In this document: in pieces, positions 41,896-51,003 of the stretch | Numbering within the stretch: position 1 is the stretch's first letter | How the letters are laid out: the number at the start of each line of letters is the position of its first letter | Assembly (NCBI GenBank): GCA_905221615.1 | Contig: CAJNDT010005534.1 | Location: forward strand, 62,001-126,000 | Direction: 5' to 3' | Source of the DNA: Symbiodinium sp. CCMP2592 | Taxonomy: Eukaryota; Sar; Dinophyceae; Suessiales; Symbiodiniaceae | DNA length: 64,000 bases | Made by a program: the position numbers and the translations under genes | The notes under the pieces: model-generated | What the model was told of the DNA's origin: nothing | The model's database searches: none | Seen by the model: only the letters and a program-made list of their open reading frames with translations

Positions 41896-42013
41896 TACTG
41901 GGAGGGGACTTAGTAAGTAGGTTATAGGTAGAGTTATAAGTACCCTAAATGGAGTTACCCCAATTATAACCCGACTTATAGACGGCTTACTAAGTCCCCT
42001 GCCCCTCCAAGTA
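41896..42013. mobile_element. MITE group B, copy 4
   Basis: TACTGGGAGGGGACTTAGTA (left arm with a small deletion) and TCCCCTGCCCCTCCAAGTA. Core as B1. No Q module. Confidence 0.7.
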
Positions 42014-42117
42014 GTTGCTGCATTCCCCAGACCAAGAAGGCGAAAATTATCAGTATGGTCGGCTGAGATAATCCCCTGCTAGAGGTTCCTGCCAGGTTCT
42101 CAGGGATGAAGAAGTAT

Positions 42118-42322
42118 TACCCAAAGGCCCCAAAGTAGTTCCTTTTTGGGGTTCATACATAGAATCCTATAGGCCCAGAGAGCCCAATACCCCTTAATTA
42201 TGGAATATAGCTAAAATCATAAGATGAAGCCCTATATGATTTAAGCCATATTCCTTAATTAAGGGGTATTGGGCTCTCTGGGTGGTAATCCCAAAAAGGA
42301 ACTACTTTGGGGCCTTTGGGTA
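42118..42322. mobile_element. MITE group E split by an inserted F element
   Basis: TACCCAAAGGCCCCAAAGTA at the left and TACTTTGGGGCCTTTGGGTA at the right are perfect complements. About 96 bp belong to E; the rest is the nested element at 42174. Confidence 0.8.
42174..42282. mobile_element. F-variant nested in the E element
   Basis: 109 bp, CCCAGAGAGCCCAATACCCC to its exact complement at the right. Relative to 40765, the arms change together (ACTCC to AGCCC, ATATCCC to ATACCCC), and the other side carries the matching change. The core has lost the GGATCC motif. Confidence 0.8.
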
Positions 42323-42840
42323 ATGCATCTTACTGTACTAGGAAAACGAAGCACATCTTTTTGCGGCTGCACAGCAACGTCGTTTCTGCGGGAGTCGGCT
42401 ACTGGAAAATGATGTGCCAGGACTCACGGTTTGCCCTGGTCGGCACATAGATCGCTGGATTAGAGCCTGCCAGACTGAATGCGGTGAAATTGCTTGATGT
42501 AGAAGCCAGACGAATTACAGATTTTTCTTTCAACGCTCAATCCTTTATCTATACTGTCGCTCCTAGACCCTATTCTGATTACTAAGGCCTCTATACATGA
42601 GGGTGCACAGCTTGCGACTTGGGATTTGGGTTTTCAGGGTTCTACAACTTCAAGCTCCGAACCTTCAATCCTAGAAGAATCGTAAATCAACATGCCTGGG
42701 GCTATTGCCACGAATCAAAAACGGCTTGGGGGGTATTACCGGGACTTCCATTCGAAGCAGCTGCGCCTTGCCAAAATCCGGATTCGAATGCCTGCAGGAG
42801 CACGGACAGACTGCACGTGACAGGAGCTCTAGAGTCACAT

Positions 42841-42920
42841 ATAGTAGAAGTCAGAAAGTTGGAACATGGCTTTAGGAGGACTAGTGCTAGGATACCTTAG
42901 GGGCATGAGGATCATGATAG
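42841..42920. mobile_element. Left half of a group N element
   Basis: TAGTAGAAGTCAGAAAGTTGG then ACTAGTGCTAGGATACC; the right arm is missing. Confidence 0.45.
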
Positions 42921-43084
42921 CGGGTTCAACAAGCCATTCGCATGCTGATGGTGTTTCATTAATTTTCGCCTTCCCGACATAATGAGTTGGAGAACATCAA
43001 CCCCAAACAGAACCGTATTCCCAAGTCCCATCATGACCTGCGAATTATTCCACGAACTCGAAGTGCATTGAGCTCTCTGGGTTT

Positions 43085-43640
43085 ATTGTCACAAGATAAC
43101 CTTAATCCCAATTACGACAGGAGTACTGGTGGTAACAACTGGCTATCAATGATGACATGAACATCACGGTCAACATCATCACCACAAGTGTCGTGTCTTG
43201 ATACCACCATTCGCATCTTGGCAACCAACCGTACACCACCCATGGGACCACCCTCACCAACCTCGTTGGTCGCAGTACCATCATGTGCAGCCTGGCAGTC
43301 AGATGAACATCATCCAGCATCACAGCTAGTCACGACATCACAAGCACAAGCAAATGGTTTCCGTTATCTCATGTCATGTCGTTGTACACTCATCCACAGC
43401 TTGGCAGCCATTGTGCTGAAAATGCCCGCTGCTATCACCAAGACCAACACTATCATGTGAGCCATCATGTTCATCAGGATCCAGTAAGCCGCCATATCCA
43501 CTAGCAGCTTACATCCCGGACCACCACCAAGAGTACAACCGACACACCACCCTAATCATAGTTACCAACAGCAGCATGATTATTGTAAGTAATCAGGCAT
43601 CGTATCTAAATCCCTGCCCCGATCTCACAATCAACCATCG
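43085..43640. repeat. Diffuse CAT/CAC-rich tract
   Basis: The plus strand is full of ACCATC, ACATCATC and AACATCACC steps without strict periodicity, with several moderately long open frames on both strands (43102-43323 minus, 43188-43460 plus). I read it as a very degenerate trinucleotide repeat, though coding cannot be excluded. Confidence 0.4.
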
Positions 43641-43664
43641 TGGTCTTCACCACGTTCTTCCGGC

Positions 43665-44075
43665 TTGGTGATCTCTACCATCGTCCATCAACGAAAGTGC
43701 GTAATGCAATGTACGAACAATCTACAAAGTTACACATCGACCTTCATGCAGACTGCTACGATGACGATGATGGCGATGGCGATGCTGCTGCTAGTGATGC
43801 TCATGATGATGGTGATAACGATGATGATCATGAAAATGCAGATGAATGAGATAAAACATGACGATAACGATGATGATGATGATGATGATTCTGATGATGA
43901 TGTGGATGTGGATGCTGGGCGCCATCATGACGAGGAGGAGGCAAGACGGAGACCGAGGATGTGCAACATAATGGGAGTTAACATCATACGAAGTGACTCT
44001 GAGAGTGATGACGAAGATTACGACACCGACGGGGACCATGATATTGATGTTGCAGCTGATGTTTCCGATGTGTAG
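43665..44075 (+). CDS. Possible acidic low-complexity protein or repeat ORF
   Basis: 136-codon plus frame ending TAG at about 44073. The N-terminal two thirds is GAT/ATG trinucleotide repeat (methionine-rich, then aspartate runs). The last 60 residues are richer: DDDVDVDAGRHHDEEEARRR, PRMCNIMGVNIIRSDSESDD and an acidic end. The non-repetitive tail argues for some coding value; the repeat origin argues against. An overlapping plus frame at 43640 ends earlier. Confidence 0.25.
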   Translation: MVISTIVHQRKCVMQCTNNLQSYTSTFMQTATMTMMAMAMLLLVMLMMMVITMMIMKMQMNEIKHDDNDDDDDDDSDDDVDVDAGRHHDEEEARRRPRMCNIMGVNIIRSDSESDDEDYDTDGDHDIDVAADVSDV

Positions 44076-44149
44076 TCCAAGTAACGGCCAATGGCAAGGA
44101 ACCGCGTGGGCAGAAGGTTTGGGATCGAGCGGAAGATGATTAACATAGG

Positions 44150-44238
44150 TTAGAAGCTGCCCCCACCCTGTAATAGCGGTATAATAGGAATATAATAGGA
44201 ATATAATAGGGCCCTAGTATAAGGGGGGGAGTTTCTAA
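44150..44238. mobile_element. MITE group I, right half deleted
   Basis: TTAGAAGCTGCCCCCACCCT, core with ATAATAGGAAT twice in tandem, then GGGGGGAGTTTCTAA. The inner right half is missing. Confidence 0.55.
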
Positions 44239-44240
44239 AA

Positions 44241-44402
44241 TATAGGAGCCTAAATAATTACCAATACTATTTTGGGGGCTCCTTATTTTGCTTCTAGTAT
44301 AAGATAGGGGCCTAAAAAATTACCAATACCATTTTCGGGGGTTGCTTATTTTGGTTCTAGTATAATGGGCCCCAAAACCCTATTCTAATTGAAAAGGCCC
44401 TA
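44241..44402. mobile_element. MITE group M, tandemly doubled
   Basis: TAGGAGCCTAAATAATTACC and TAGGGGCCTAAAAAATTACC start two left halves about 62 bp apart, followed by one right half (CCCTATTCTAATTGAAAAGG). Confidence 0.55.
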
Positions 44403-44487
44403 CCTATTACAGGAATGCAGCGGATATCCACTTCCGGATGAGGCAAGAGCAGGAATCCGAATCCGAACCCCTAAACCCTAAACCCTA

Positions 44488-44577
44488 CCAGGACCCCCCA
44501 AGTGCCCCTTAATGGGCTCTTAGATTCCTCATTAAGAGGTAAGCAAGGGCTACAATACAGGGCAGTTGGGGGGTCTG
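44488..44577. mobile_element. Inverted-repeat element, group U
   Basis: ACCAGGACCCCCCAAGTGCC and GGGCAGTTGGGGGGTCTGAC arms; core CTTAATGGGCTCTTAGATTC. A solo left arm (CCAGGACCCGCCAAGTACCC) occurs at 63490. Confidence 0.5.
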
Positions 44578-44701
44578 ACTAAACCCTAAACCCTAAACCC
44601 CAAAACCCTAAACCCTAAACCTCCCGATCCCCCAAACCGAGAAGCCTAGACCTGAGAGCGCTAACCCTCAAATCGAAAACTTAAACCATAGCCCGATCAT
44701 G

Positions 44702-44872
44702 TGGGTGGTTGTGATAATTACGGTCCCTTTTTGGGAGTTTCCGAAAATTAGGGATACCTTAGTTTTGGGCCCTTTGTAATAAGGATCCTACTGTCTACAG
44801 TACCATATTATTTTGGGTCCCTAATATAATACGGCACCTAATATCTAGGGCCCTCTTTTTGACAACTACCCA
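44702..44872. mobile_element. MITE group G containing a truncated H element
   Basis: Outer ends TGGGTGGTTGTGATAATTAC and TTTTTGACAACTACCCA are group G, flanked by TG on both sides. After CCCTTTTT the sequence becomes GGGAGTTTCCGAAAATTAGG and AATAAGGATCCTACTG, which is group H without its right arm, then returns to G. Confidence 0.6.
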
Positions 44873-45623
44873 TGTCTGTCGCCGAGATGCAAAGAGGGAG
44901 GAAGACGACCATCGTATCATCACGTCTAGGCTTACCTGGTGTCACATGAAAGGCTTTATTTTTATGGGCTCTTTTCCGCCTGCAAGTACAGTTAGAACTC
45001 CTATACTAGGAGGAGCCTGTTGTTGAGGCCTCTGTGTACAAGCAGGGCTTTTGGGGTTCAGGGTTTAAGCTCCTTGGTGTCTTCCTTTGGCGCTCTTGGG
45101 GTGCAGGGCTTTGGGCTTCATCCGGGTTGTGCCGCAATGTTCGTGGGGGTAGATCCAAAAGTTCATTTACAAAATCTCGAAAAATCCGGAACTTTGGGGA
45201 ATTCTTGCAGAACCTGTTGAGCCCTCGAGCTGATGCTCAGGATGCTGAAGCCAAAGGACAGGAACCACTCCAATAGACTTTTAAGCCCAGAGATCACCTC
45301 AGCATTAGCCCAAACCCAGAGGCACCAAAACCCTAAGACCTTAACCGCCAACCCGAAACCACAGACCCCAAACCACCTCAACCTTTAAGCCACAACCCCC
45401 CCCCTACTATCCCAATGCTCAAAGTCCTAAACCTCAAAATACCCTAAATCCCAAACCCTAAATCCCTAGATCACAAGCCCTAAATCCCAACCCTAAACTC
45501 TCAACCCTAAGCCCTGAATCCCAAACCCTAAACCCTAAACTGGAAGGATTGAGGCTATTGGGTTTCCAAGCTTTGGGCTTCTATCTACTATATTCTGGTG
45601 CAATAAAGTGTGAGGCAGTATAT

Positions 45624-45775
45624 TATACAGCAACACATAGAGTTTATATGGGATTACATATTAGGGTTTTCATGGTCACCTGACCATCATGATGTCCCAT
45701 ATACAGCAACACATAGAGTTTATATGGGATTACATATTAGGGTTTTCATGGTCACCTGACCATCATGATGTCCCA
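45624..45775. repeat. Perfect 76-bp tandem duplication
   Basis: Copies at 45624-45699 and 45700-45775 appear identical. The unit includes ACACATAGAGTTTATATGGG and a hairpin-prone CATGGTCACCTGACCATCAT. Not obviously related to the MITE groups. Confidence 0.85.
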
Positions 45776-46167
45776 GGCTAGTTTGCGGGCCTCAATAACT
45801 AGAGTAGGGCTTTGATTTATGTTCCAGTGTAGCTGTATTGGGAAAGCCTCAAGGAATAGTCTAAAATATGTTCAGACCACTGTGGAATAGTACTACTCAC
45901 TGTTCAGGCCGCAGCACTCAAACAAAAAACATATAGACACACGGTGAACCCTCAACCCTGAAGCCTCAAACTCTAGACCCTTACACCCTAAACTCAGGTC
46001 AAACTGGGCTGGCTGCTTGTTCAAGTACTCGGAGATAGCTCTCCAACCTTGGTCTTCTAGGGCCCAGTCTTGCTTGGCAGAGATGGGGTTGGGTACTGCC
46101 CCCACCATGTACAGATCTGTACCAGGGGTCATATTGCGGGCTATACATAATCATCGTACAAAAACCC

Positions 46168-46257
46168 ACTTGTCGGGTATCATGAAAAACTAAAGGTTAA
46201 CCTTTTTGGTTATATAGGGACTATACTACCCAGAGAAGGTTGCTGGTTACCTACTTG
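46168..46257. mobile_element. MITE-like group P, copy 2
   Basis: ACTTGTCGGGTATCATGAAA, AGGTTAACCTTTTTGG, GGACTATACTACC, ending GGTTACCTACTTGA. Confidence 0.5.
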
Positions 46258-46501
46258 ACCTCTAGTGCCTGGCAGTACTCATTGTATAGCCCTGCGGGAT
46301 CCAAAATGGCCAAAGTTGGTGCTGTTTAGGGTGTAGGGTTTAGGGGTTTAGGGTTTGTAGGTTTGCGACCTCAAACGTGGCTGGCTTTTTCCATATCTGG
46401 AGGCCCTAGGGTAGAGTCGAAGCTTTAGGGTTCCGGGGCTTTTCGAGCTTTAGAGGGTTCCCAAGAACCTTGACAGTGACCTCTTCAGGGCTTCGGGGTC
46501 C

Positions 46502-46600
46502 CAGAGTTTCCGAAAACGAGGGGTACCTCGTTTTGGGGTCCGAGTACGGAGCCTCCTATTTTGGGCCCCATATTGGGGTCCCACATTTTCGGAAACTCTA
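46502..46600. mobile_element. MITE group H, copy 4
   Basis: CAGAGTTTCCGAAAACGAGG and CACATTTTCGGAAACTCTA arms; the core has diverged and lacks GGATCCT. Confidence 0.6.
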
Positions 46601-46618
46601 AATCCCAAAACCCTACTG

Positions 46619-46713
46619 TAGCACCCTTTAAAGGAACCCCCATAGCACCCTTTAAAGGAACCGCTATAGCACCCTTTAAAGGAACCCCTATAGCACCCTT
46701 TAAAGGAACCCCT
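46619..46713. repeat. 24-bp tandem repeat, four units
   Basis: Unit TAGCACCCTTTAAAGGAACC plus four bases. Resembles the ATAGATCCCTTTAAAGGAAC unit of Q modules. Since 24 is a multiple of three, both strands stay open (APFKGT-type and FKGCYS-type peptides), an artefact. Confidence 0.75.
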
Positions 46714-46963
46714 ATTACTGTCCTGGGGCGCTTTAGGGTTTTGACAGGTTCGCCACGGTAATTTTCGCTTCGAGGCTTGCAGGGCCAGTTGGATGAGCTG
46801 TGGCCAGAACAAAGGTTCTGCGTAGCATGGTGGTTTAGGGTTTAGGGTTTAAAGTTTAGGGTTTAAAGTCTAGGGTTTAGAGTTTAGTAAGTTTAGTGTG
46901 GTCTCCGTGAAAAGTTACAGGCTTGTTTCGCTCTTCTTGTCTGATAGTGGAATGTAAGGTAGC

Positions 46964-47130
46964 ATGAAAATAGAGGAGAACGAAACAAAGAAACGACATA
47001 AGAATTTCCTCCGCAACCGTGAAAGGGCTCACGGGCTTAGGACACGGAAACTAGCTCGTGTCATACTGGCCCCTGGAGGCGTTTACATCAATCCCCAGGT
47101 CCGGCCCTGCACCTTAAACACCTTTATTCA
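46964..47130 (+). CDS. Possible basic ORF or exon
   Basis: ATG at 46964, then a lysine/arginine-rich run (KIEENETKKRHKNFLRNRER) and PGGVYINPQVRPCTL before the O element at 47131, in which the frame ends. It could be a nuclear basic peptide or a first exon. No family recognised. Confidence 0.22.
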
Positions 47131-47250
47131 AAGGGGACAAGGAGGGCCCCTTAATGGGGACCCCTACAATAATGGGCTACATAATGGGTATATATAATAG
47201 CTATATTAAGGGTATATACCTGGGGGTCCTTATTAAGGGTCCCTCCTTTT
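47131..47250. mobile_element. MITE group O, copy 3
   Basis: AAGGGGACAAGGAGGGCCCC and GTCCTTATTAAGGGTCCC arms; core AATGGGTATATATAATAGCT. Confidence 0.7.
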
Positions 47251-47284
47251 ACTTGGAGTTATTATACCCCTACAGTATACCCCT

Positions 47285-47373
47285 AGACCTAAGAGTAGCC
47301 TGGGAGTTTAAAGGGGCTTCTAAGGGAACCTGAACCCCCCAAACAAGGGAATAAGAGCCGACTCTATAGGTCC
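47285..47373. mobile_element. MITE group R, copy 3
   Basis: GACCTAAGAGTAGCCTGGGA and GCCGACTCTATAGGTC arms with AAGGGGCTTCTAAGGGAACC in the core, as at 22587. Confidence 0.5.
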
Positions 47374-47393
47374 CAGCCCGTAACCCTAGACCT

Positions 47394-47501
47394 TAGGTAC
47401 GGCCCTCACTCAGTAATAGTTGAATAATAATCATTATATAGATATATTAGGACCTTAGTAGTAGCCCTATTATAGACTCTTACTGTATGGGGGCCGTACC
47501 C
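47394..47501. mobile_element. MITE group K, copy 2
   Basis: TAGGTACGGCCCTCACTCAG and CTGTATGGGGGCCGTACC arms. Confidence 0.7.
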
Positions 47502-47955
47502 AACCTAGACCCTAAACCCAACTTTTCGAGTTTAGGGTTTTTGGCCCGAAGAAGACCCGAAACCTGTGCCACCCCAAATGTCTTCCTTCCGCGGGTAAGT
47601 TTGGGTTGGAACCACGGTTGATGATACAAATCCTGCATTACCCAGAATGAGGAATATACCATAATTCCAAGAGTCTAGGGTCATTAAGTAATTGCAGGAT
47701 TTATACCATCAGCCGAAACACTGGGAGAAAGCAACATGGACCAAAGGAATGCCGGGAGTGACACGGCCTTTAAATTAGGGCTTACAGGGGTTTGGGCTAG
47801 GGACTCCTCGATTCGGAACCGGATTCTTACATCTGAAAACTGGAACCCGAAATCACCCAGGCGTCCCCCTTATTAACATCCCAAGCCCGAAGTTACATCT
47901 TGGCTTCAAAACCCCGAAGCGGTCAGTGCAACAAAGCGTCGAAAATTTAAGGGTT

Positions 47956-48059
47956 TACCTATAATCTCCATTGTAGTTCCTTTTTGGGGTTACCTTTTAG
48001 GATCCTAATTATATAACTGGTTAAACCAAAAAAAGGAGCTACAATGGAGACTATAGGTA
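47956..48059. mobile_element. MITE group D/E intermediate
   Basis: Outer ends are group D (TACCTATAATCTCCATTGTA and complement). The left inner arm GGGGTTACCTTTTAGG is group E-like rather than the usual GGTTAACC, while the right inner arm is D-like (CTGGTTAAACC). Core AGGATCCTAATTATA. Confidence 0.65.
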
Positions 48060-48085
48060 GGGTTACACGCACGCTACCCCATAAC

Positions 48086-48139
48086 CCAGGAACCCTGAAC
48101 ATCCTGAAAGCCCAGAACCCTGAACATCCTGAAAGCCCT
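48086..48139. repeat. 26-bp tandem duplication
   Basis: Two copies of AACCCTGAACATCCTGAAAG with matching flanks. Minor. Confidence 0.6.
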
Positions 48140-48456
48140 AAATCCTAAACTCCTCAGGGAAGGCCCCCGGCCCAACCCCCCAAACACGAAATCCTCAAAC
48201 CTTCAATCCCCGAAGCCCAAAACCGCAAGGCCCTGTGCCTTAAAGCCTCAAGCAACAGAGATTGCGAAGCTAGGAGGTGCTTTTAAAGCCTTTGAAAAAT
48301 GTTAGTAAATAAGATCCTCTTCAGTCCAATAAGGGAAAATATAAAATGTCCCAAAGCCCTACCTAGGAAGGCTCTCTGGGCAGCCCTGCCGACGGTAAAG
48401 AGGGCGCCCTGGACGCCGTTCGTCAAGATGCGGGTCTTCAATCCACGGCCTGTAGG

Positions 48457-48594
48457 GTTTAGGGTTTTAGGGTTTTAGGGTTTAGGGTTTAGGGTTTAGG
48501 GTTTTAGGGTTTAGGGTTTTAGGGTTTAGGGTTTTAGGGTTTTAGGGTTTAGGGTTTAGGGTTTTAGGGTTTTAGGGTTTAGGGTTTAGGGTCG
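48457..48594. repeat. Telomere-like array mixing TTTAGGG and TTTTAGGG
   Basis: About eighteen uninterrupted units with almost no point mutations, alternating 7- and 8-bp types. One of the cleanest arrays in the window. Confidence 0.9.
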
Positions 48595-48633
48595 TGGGAC
48601 GATGACCGTGGCTCCCCACCATCTTCGCACAAA

Positions 48634-48730
48634 GGAACCCCATTCCTGGACCCCCAAGGTATGTAGAATAATGGCCCCCTCTTTATAGGTATTGGGCCAT
48701 TATTCTACCTACTTTGGAGGTTTGGGTTCC
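48634..48730. mobile_element. Inverted-repeat element, singleton
   Basis: GGAACCCCATTCC...GTATGTAGAATAATGG pairs with CCATTATTCTACCTACTTTG...GGTTCC. Very short loop. Confidence 0.55.
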
Positions 48731-48897
48731 TATTTTTTTTATAAGGCTTTGAGAAGGAGAATGTCCTAACCATGAACAGGGTCAAGGACTACTACTGGAC
48801 CTCGTGGGGCCCGAAGATTGCGGGCTCAAGGGCGAAGATTGCGGGCTCAAGGGCTGACTCTATGCCATTTCTATCAACTTCTCGTCATCTTGTCCTA

Positions 48898-49003
48898 GGA
48901 TGCCCAGCAAGCTAGGAACAAAAAGGGCTCCCTTTTTGGTATTGGGTAACTTTATAAGGAACCTAGGACTCCAAAAAGGGAATAAGGGTACTACTGGGCA
49001 TCC
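48898..49003. mobile_element. MITE group R, copy 4
   Basis: GGATGCCCAGCAAGCTAGGA and TACTACTGGGCATCC arms; inner AAAAAGGGCTCCCTTTTTGG. It forms the 3' boundary of the minus-strand exon at 49004. Confidence 0.65.
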
Positions 49004-49220
49004 TGGTGTCTCTAAGCCGCAAGCGACATCTATTCGAGGGAACAGCCAAGTCTTGCAGTAGGTCATCTATCGCAGACGTGAGCCATACGGGCTGGCTGAC
49101 AGGGTAGTCCCAGACAGGCTGATCACAGAAAGCACACATAAAATGGATCATGCAATGTCCACAAAGGTTGTTTCGTTCTTGCTTCATGAACTCCTGCTTC
49201 TCCCAATTGCTCTTGAGGAA
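49004..49220 (-). CDS. Putative exon with CxxC...CxxC pair, unknown family
   Basis: Minus strand. TTTGCCTGTAG is a good 3' splice site directly before the first codon (about 49220). The frame reads FLKSNWEKQEFMKQERNN, LCGHCMIHFMCAFCDQPVW, then DYPVSQPVWLTSAIDDLL, QDLAVPSNRCRLRLRDTR and enters the R element at 49003. Two CxxC motifs 5 residues apart suggest a small zinc-binding site. The frame ends about 50 codons later inside the MITE, so either a donor lies just before 49003 or the element truncated the gene. Plus-strand frame 49143-49391 is a shadow. Confidence 0.42.
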
Positions 49221-49336
49221 CTACAGGCAAACCTTGGGGATCGCACAAGGTCTATATACCCCAAGAGGCTGTCGGTTACTGCTCTACTACTGAGACTGAT
49301 GCTTGGGCTCCAAACAACTGGACAAACCCTGGCAAC

Positions 49337-49447
49337 TACCTATAGTCTCCATTGTAGTTGCTTGTTTGGTCAACCAAAAACTCTATTATAGGATCCTAAC
49401 CATAAAAATGGCTAACCAAAAAAAATTAACATTGGAGGCTATAGGTA
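49337..49447. mobile_element. MITE group D, core inverted
   Basis: TACCTATAGTCTCCATTGTA and complement-like GGAGGCTATAGGTA. The core ACTCTATTATAGGATCCTAA is in the opposite orientation to copies 1-5. Confidence 0.7.
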
Positions 49448-49659
49448 GACCCTAAGCTTCAAGCCCCCCCCGCAACCGTGATAGAGCAATCAGCACTGCT
49501 GGGCTCACGACCAAAGAGCCCAGCGTAGCCCTCACTGGCGATAATTTGCTTGGCCTGGCAGCGCACCCGCAGGTACACGGTGTCACTCTCCTATACCTTA
49601 CCTCATGCTAGCGATGATAATGTGGTGTGAACGGTTTAGGGTTTCAGCCGCTGGCGGTT

Positions 49660-49780
49660 CATACACACACACACACACATGCATACAAGTATAAGTATGA
49701 ACAACCAAATAAATTCATGTGTATATATACATATTTCTACACATACATGTTCGCTCACACGCACACACACACACACACAA
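49660..49780. repeat. CA microsatellites
   Basis: (CA)n at about 49663-49680 and 49757-49778, with TATA/CATA-rich DNA between. The frame through it is repeat-derived. A shorter (AC)n lies at 51125-51140. Confidence 0.85.
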
Positions 49781-50131
49781 AGGCGATACCATAGGGAACA
49801 AACAAACCGAAACGAACGAAAACCGACCTCAACCCTTAACCCTAAACACCCCCTTCTTTGGATTGAATTATTAGGGCAGGGCTTAATCCTTCTTGGTGGG
49901 CAGCTTTTTGACCTCCAAACTTCTACAACATCTAGACATTACACTTTAGACCTAGAGAACCCATGGGCCCTACAATCGTAAGCGTTTCAGGCTCAAGCCC
50001 AAATACCCAAAACCCTAAATCTCAAACCCCGTTCACCCTACATCCTCATGCCATTCATGAACCCATCCGCACGACTGCGTTTGTTCGCAAGCCAGAGTTG
50101 GCAAGTCGGAGGCGGCGTGAACCCAAAACCC

Positions 50132-50248
50132 TACTTGGAGGATCAAGGGACTTAGTAAGTTAGGTTAGTTAATGGAAGGTATAAGTAATTATAAGTATGG
50201 TTACCCTACTTATAACCGTAGTTACTAAGTCCCATGATCCTTCAAGTA
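50132..50248 (-). mobile_element. MITE group A, reversed
   Basis: TACTTGGAGGATCAAGGGAC and GTCCCATGATCCTTCAAGTA arms. Followed by a Q module. Confidence 0.7.
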
Positions 50249-50333
50249 GACGCCAATCCCTAAACCCTATAGATCCCTTTAAGGAACCCTACAGATCCCT
50301 TTAAAGGAGCCCTTTTAAGGAACCCTTCAAGTA
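50249..50333. repeat. Q module attached to an A element
   Basis: CCCTAAACC, two ATAGATCCCTTTAAGGAACC-type units, AGGAGCCCTTTTAAGG, then a short copy of the adjacent A arm (CCCTTCAAGTA). Confidence 0.55.
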
Positions 50334-50434
50334 AACCCTCAACCCTAAACCCCCTTGATGCAGGCCGAGGGCCGACTCCAAGTAGCCGACCTCGGGCAGC
50401 TCAAGCGATTTCAGCTACTGAGTTTGTTGAAACT

Positions 50435-50586
50435 TGGGTAGTTCTCTAACTTAACCATTGTTTTTTAGCACTCTTTTCCTTAACGGTTTAGGGTTTAGGG
50501 TTAGGATCCCTTTTGGGGTCCTTTCTAAAAGGGTCGTGTACTACTTTTGCGACCCAAAAAGCGACCTTTTTCTAGAGAACTATCCA
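50435..50586. mobile_element. MITE group G, divergent, with telomere-like insert
   Basis: TGGGTAGTTCTCTA and TAGAGAACTATCCA are the arms. About 30 bp of TTTAGGG-like DNA (50483-50503) lies inside the left half. Confidence 0.45.
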
Positions 50587-50698
50587 TGTAGGGTTTGGGG
50601 CTTAGGCTCTGTGCTATTCACGTGATGAGGCGCTGAGGCACCGAAGGGAGGGGAGTCGATGGTTGAGGACTTGGGGCGTAGGGTTTAAGCTCTGAGGG

Positions 50699-50772
50699 TA
50701 CTTGGAGGATCAAGGGACATAGTAAATTAGGTTTTAGGTATCTTAATTGGGGCTATAAGTGGTTATAAGTAT
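50699..50772 (-). mobile_element. Half of a group A element
   Basis: TACTTGGAGGATCAAGGGAC and core up to GTTATAAGTATACCC; the other arm is absent. Confidence 0.55.
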
Positions 50773-50923
50773 ACCCAAAATCAACACCCCTTAACCTTAA
50801 ACCCTAAACCCCTAAACCCCGAAACCCTAAACCCCTAAACCCTACGGTGTCCTCATCAACCCTCGAGTCGTGAAGACTCCTGGTGCCAACACTGGACACA
50901 CAATTCCCAAAAAATTCAACACG

Positions 50924-51003
50924 GCCCTGATATAATGCCCTAAAGAGTAAGATACTCATTATGAGGACCCCAAGATAAAGTACCCCTAATTTTCGGAAAC
51001 GCT
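50924..51003. mobile_element. Right half of a group H element
   Basis: ATAATGCCCTAAAGAGTAAG, then GAGGACCCCAAGATAAAGTA and TTTTCGGAAACGC. The left arm is replaced by other sequence. Confidence 0.5.

Noticed and set aside
46450-46812. 120-codon minus frame and matching plus frame with FKG repeats
   Set aside because: Same artefact from a 24-bp tandem repeat, with the rest of the frame in an H element arm.
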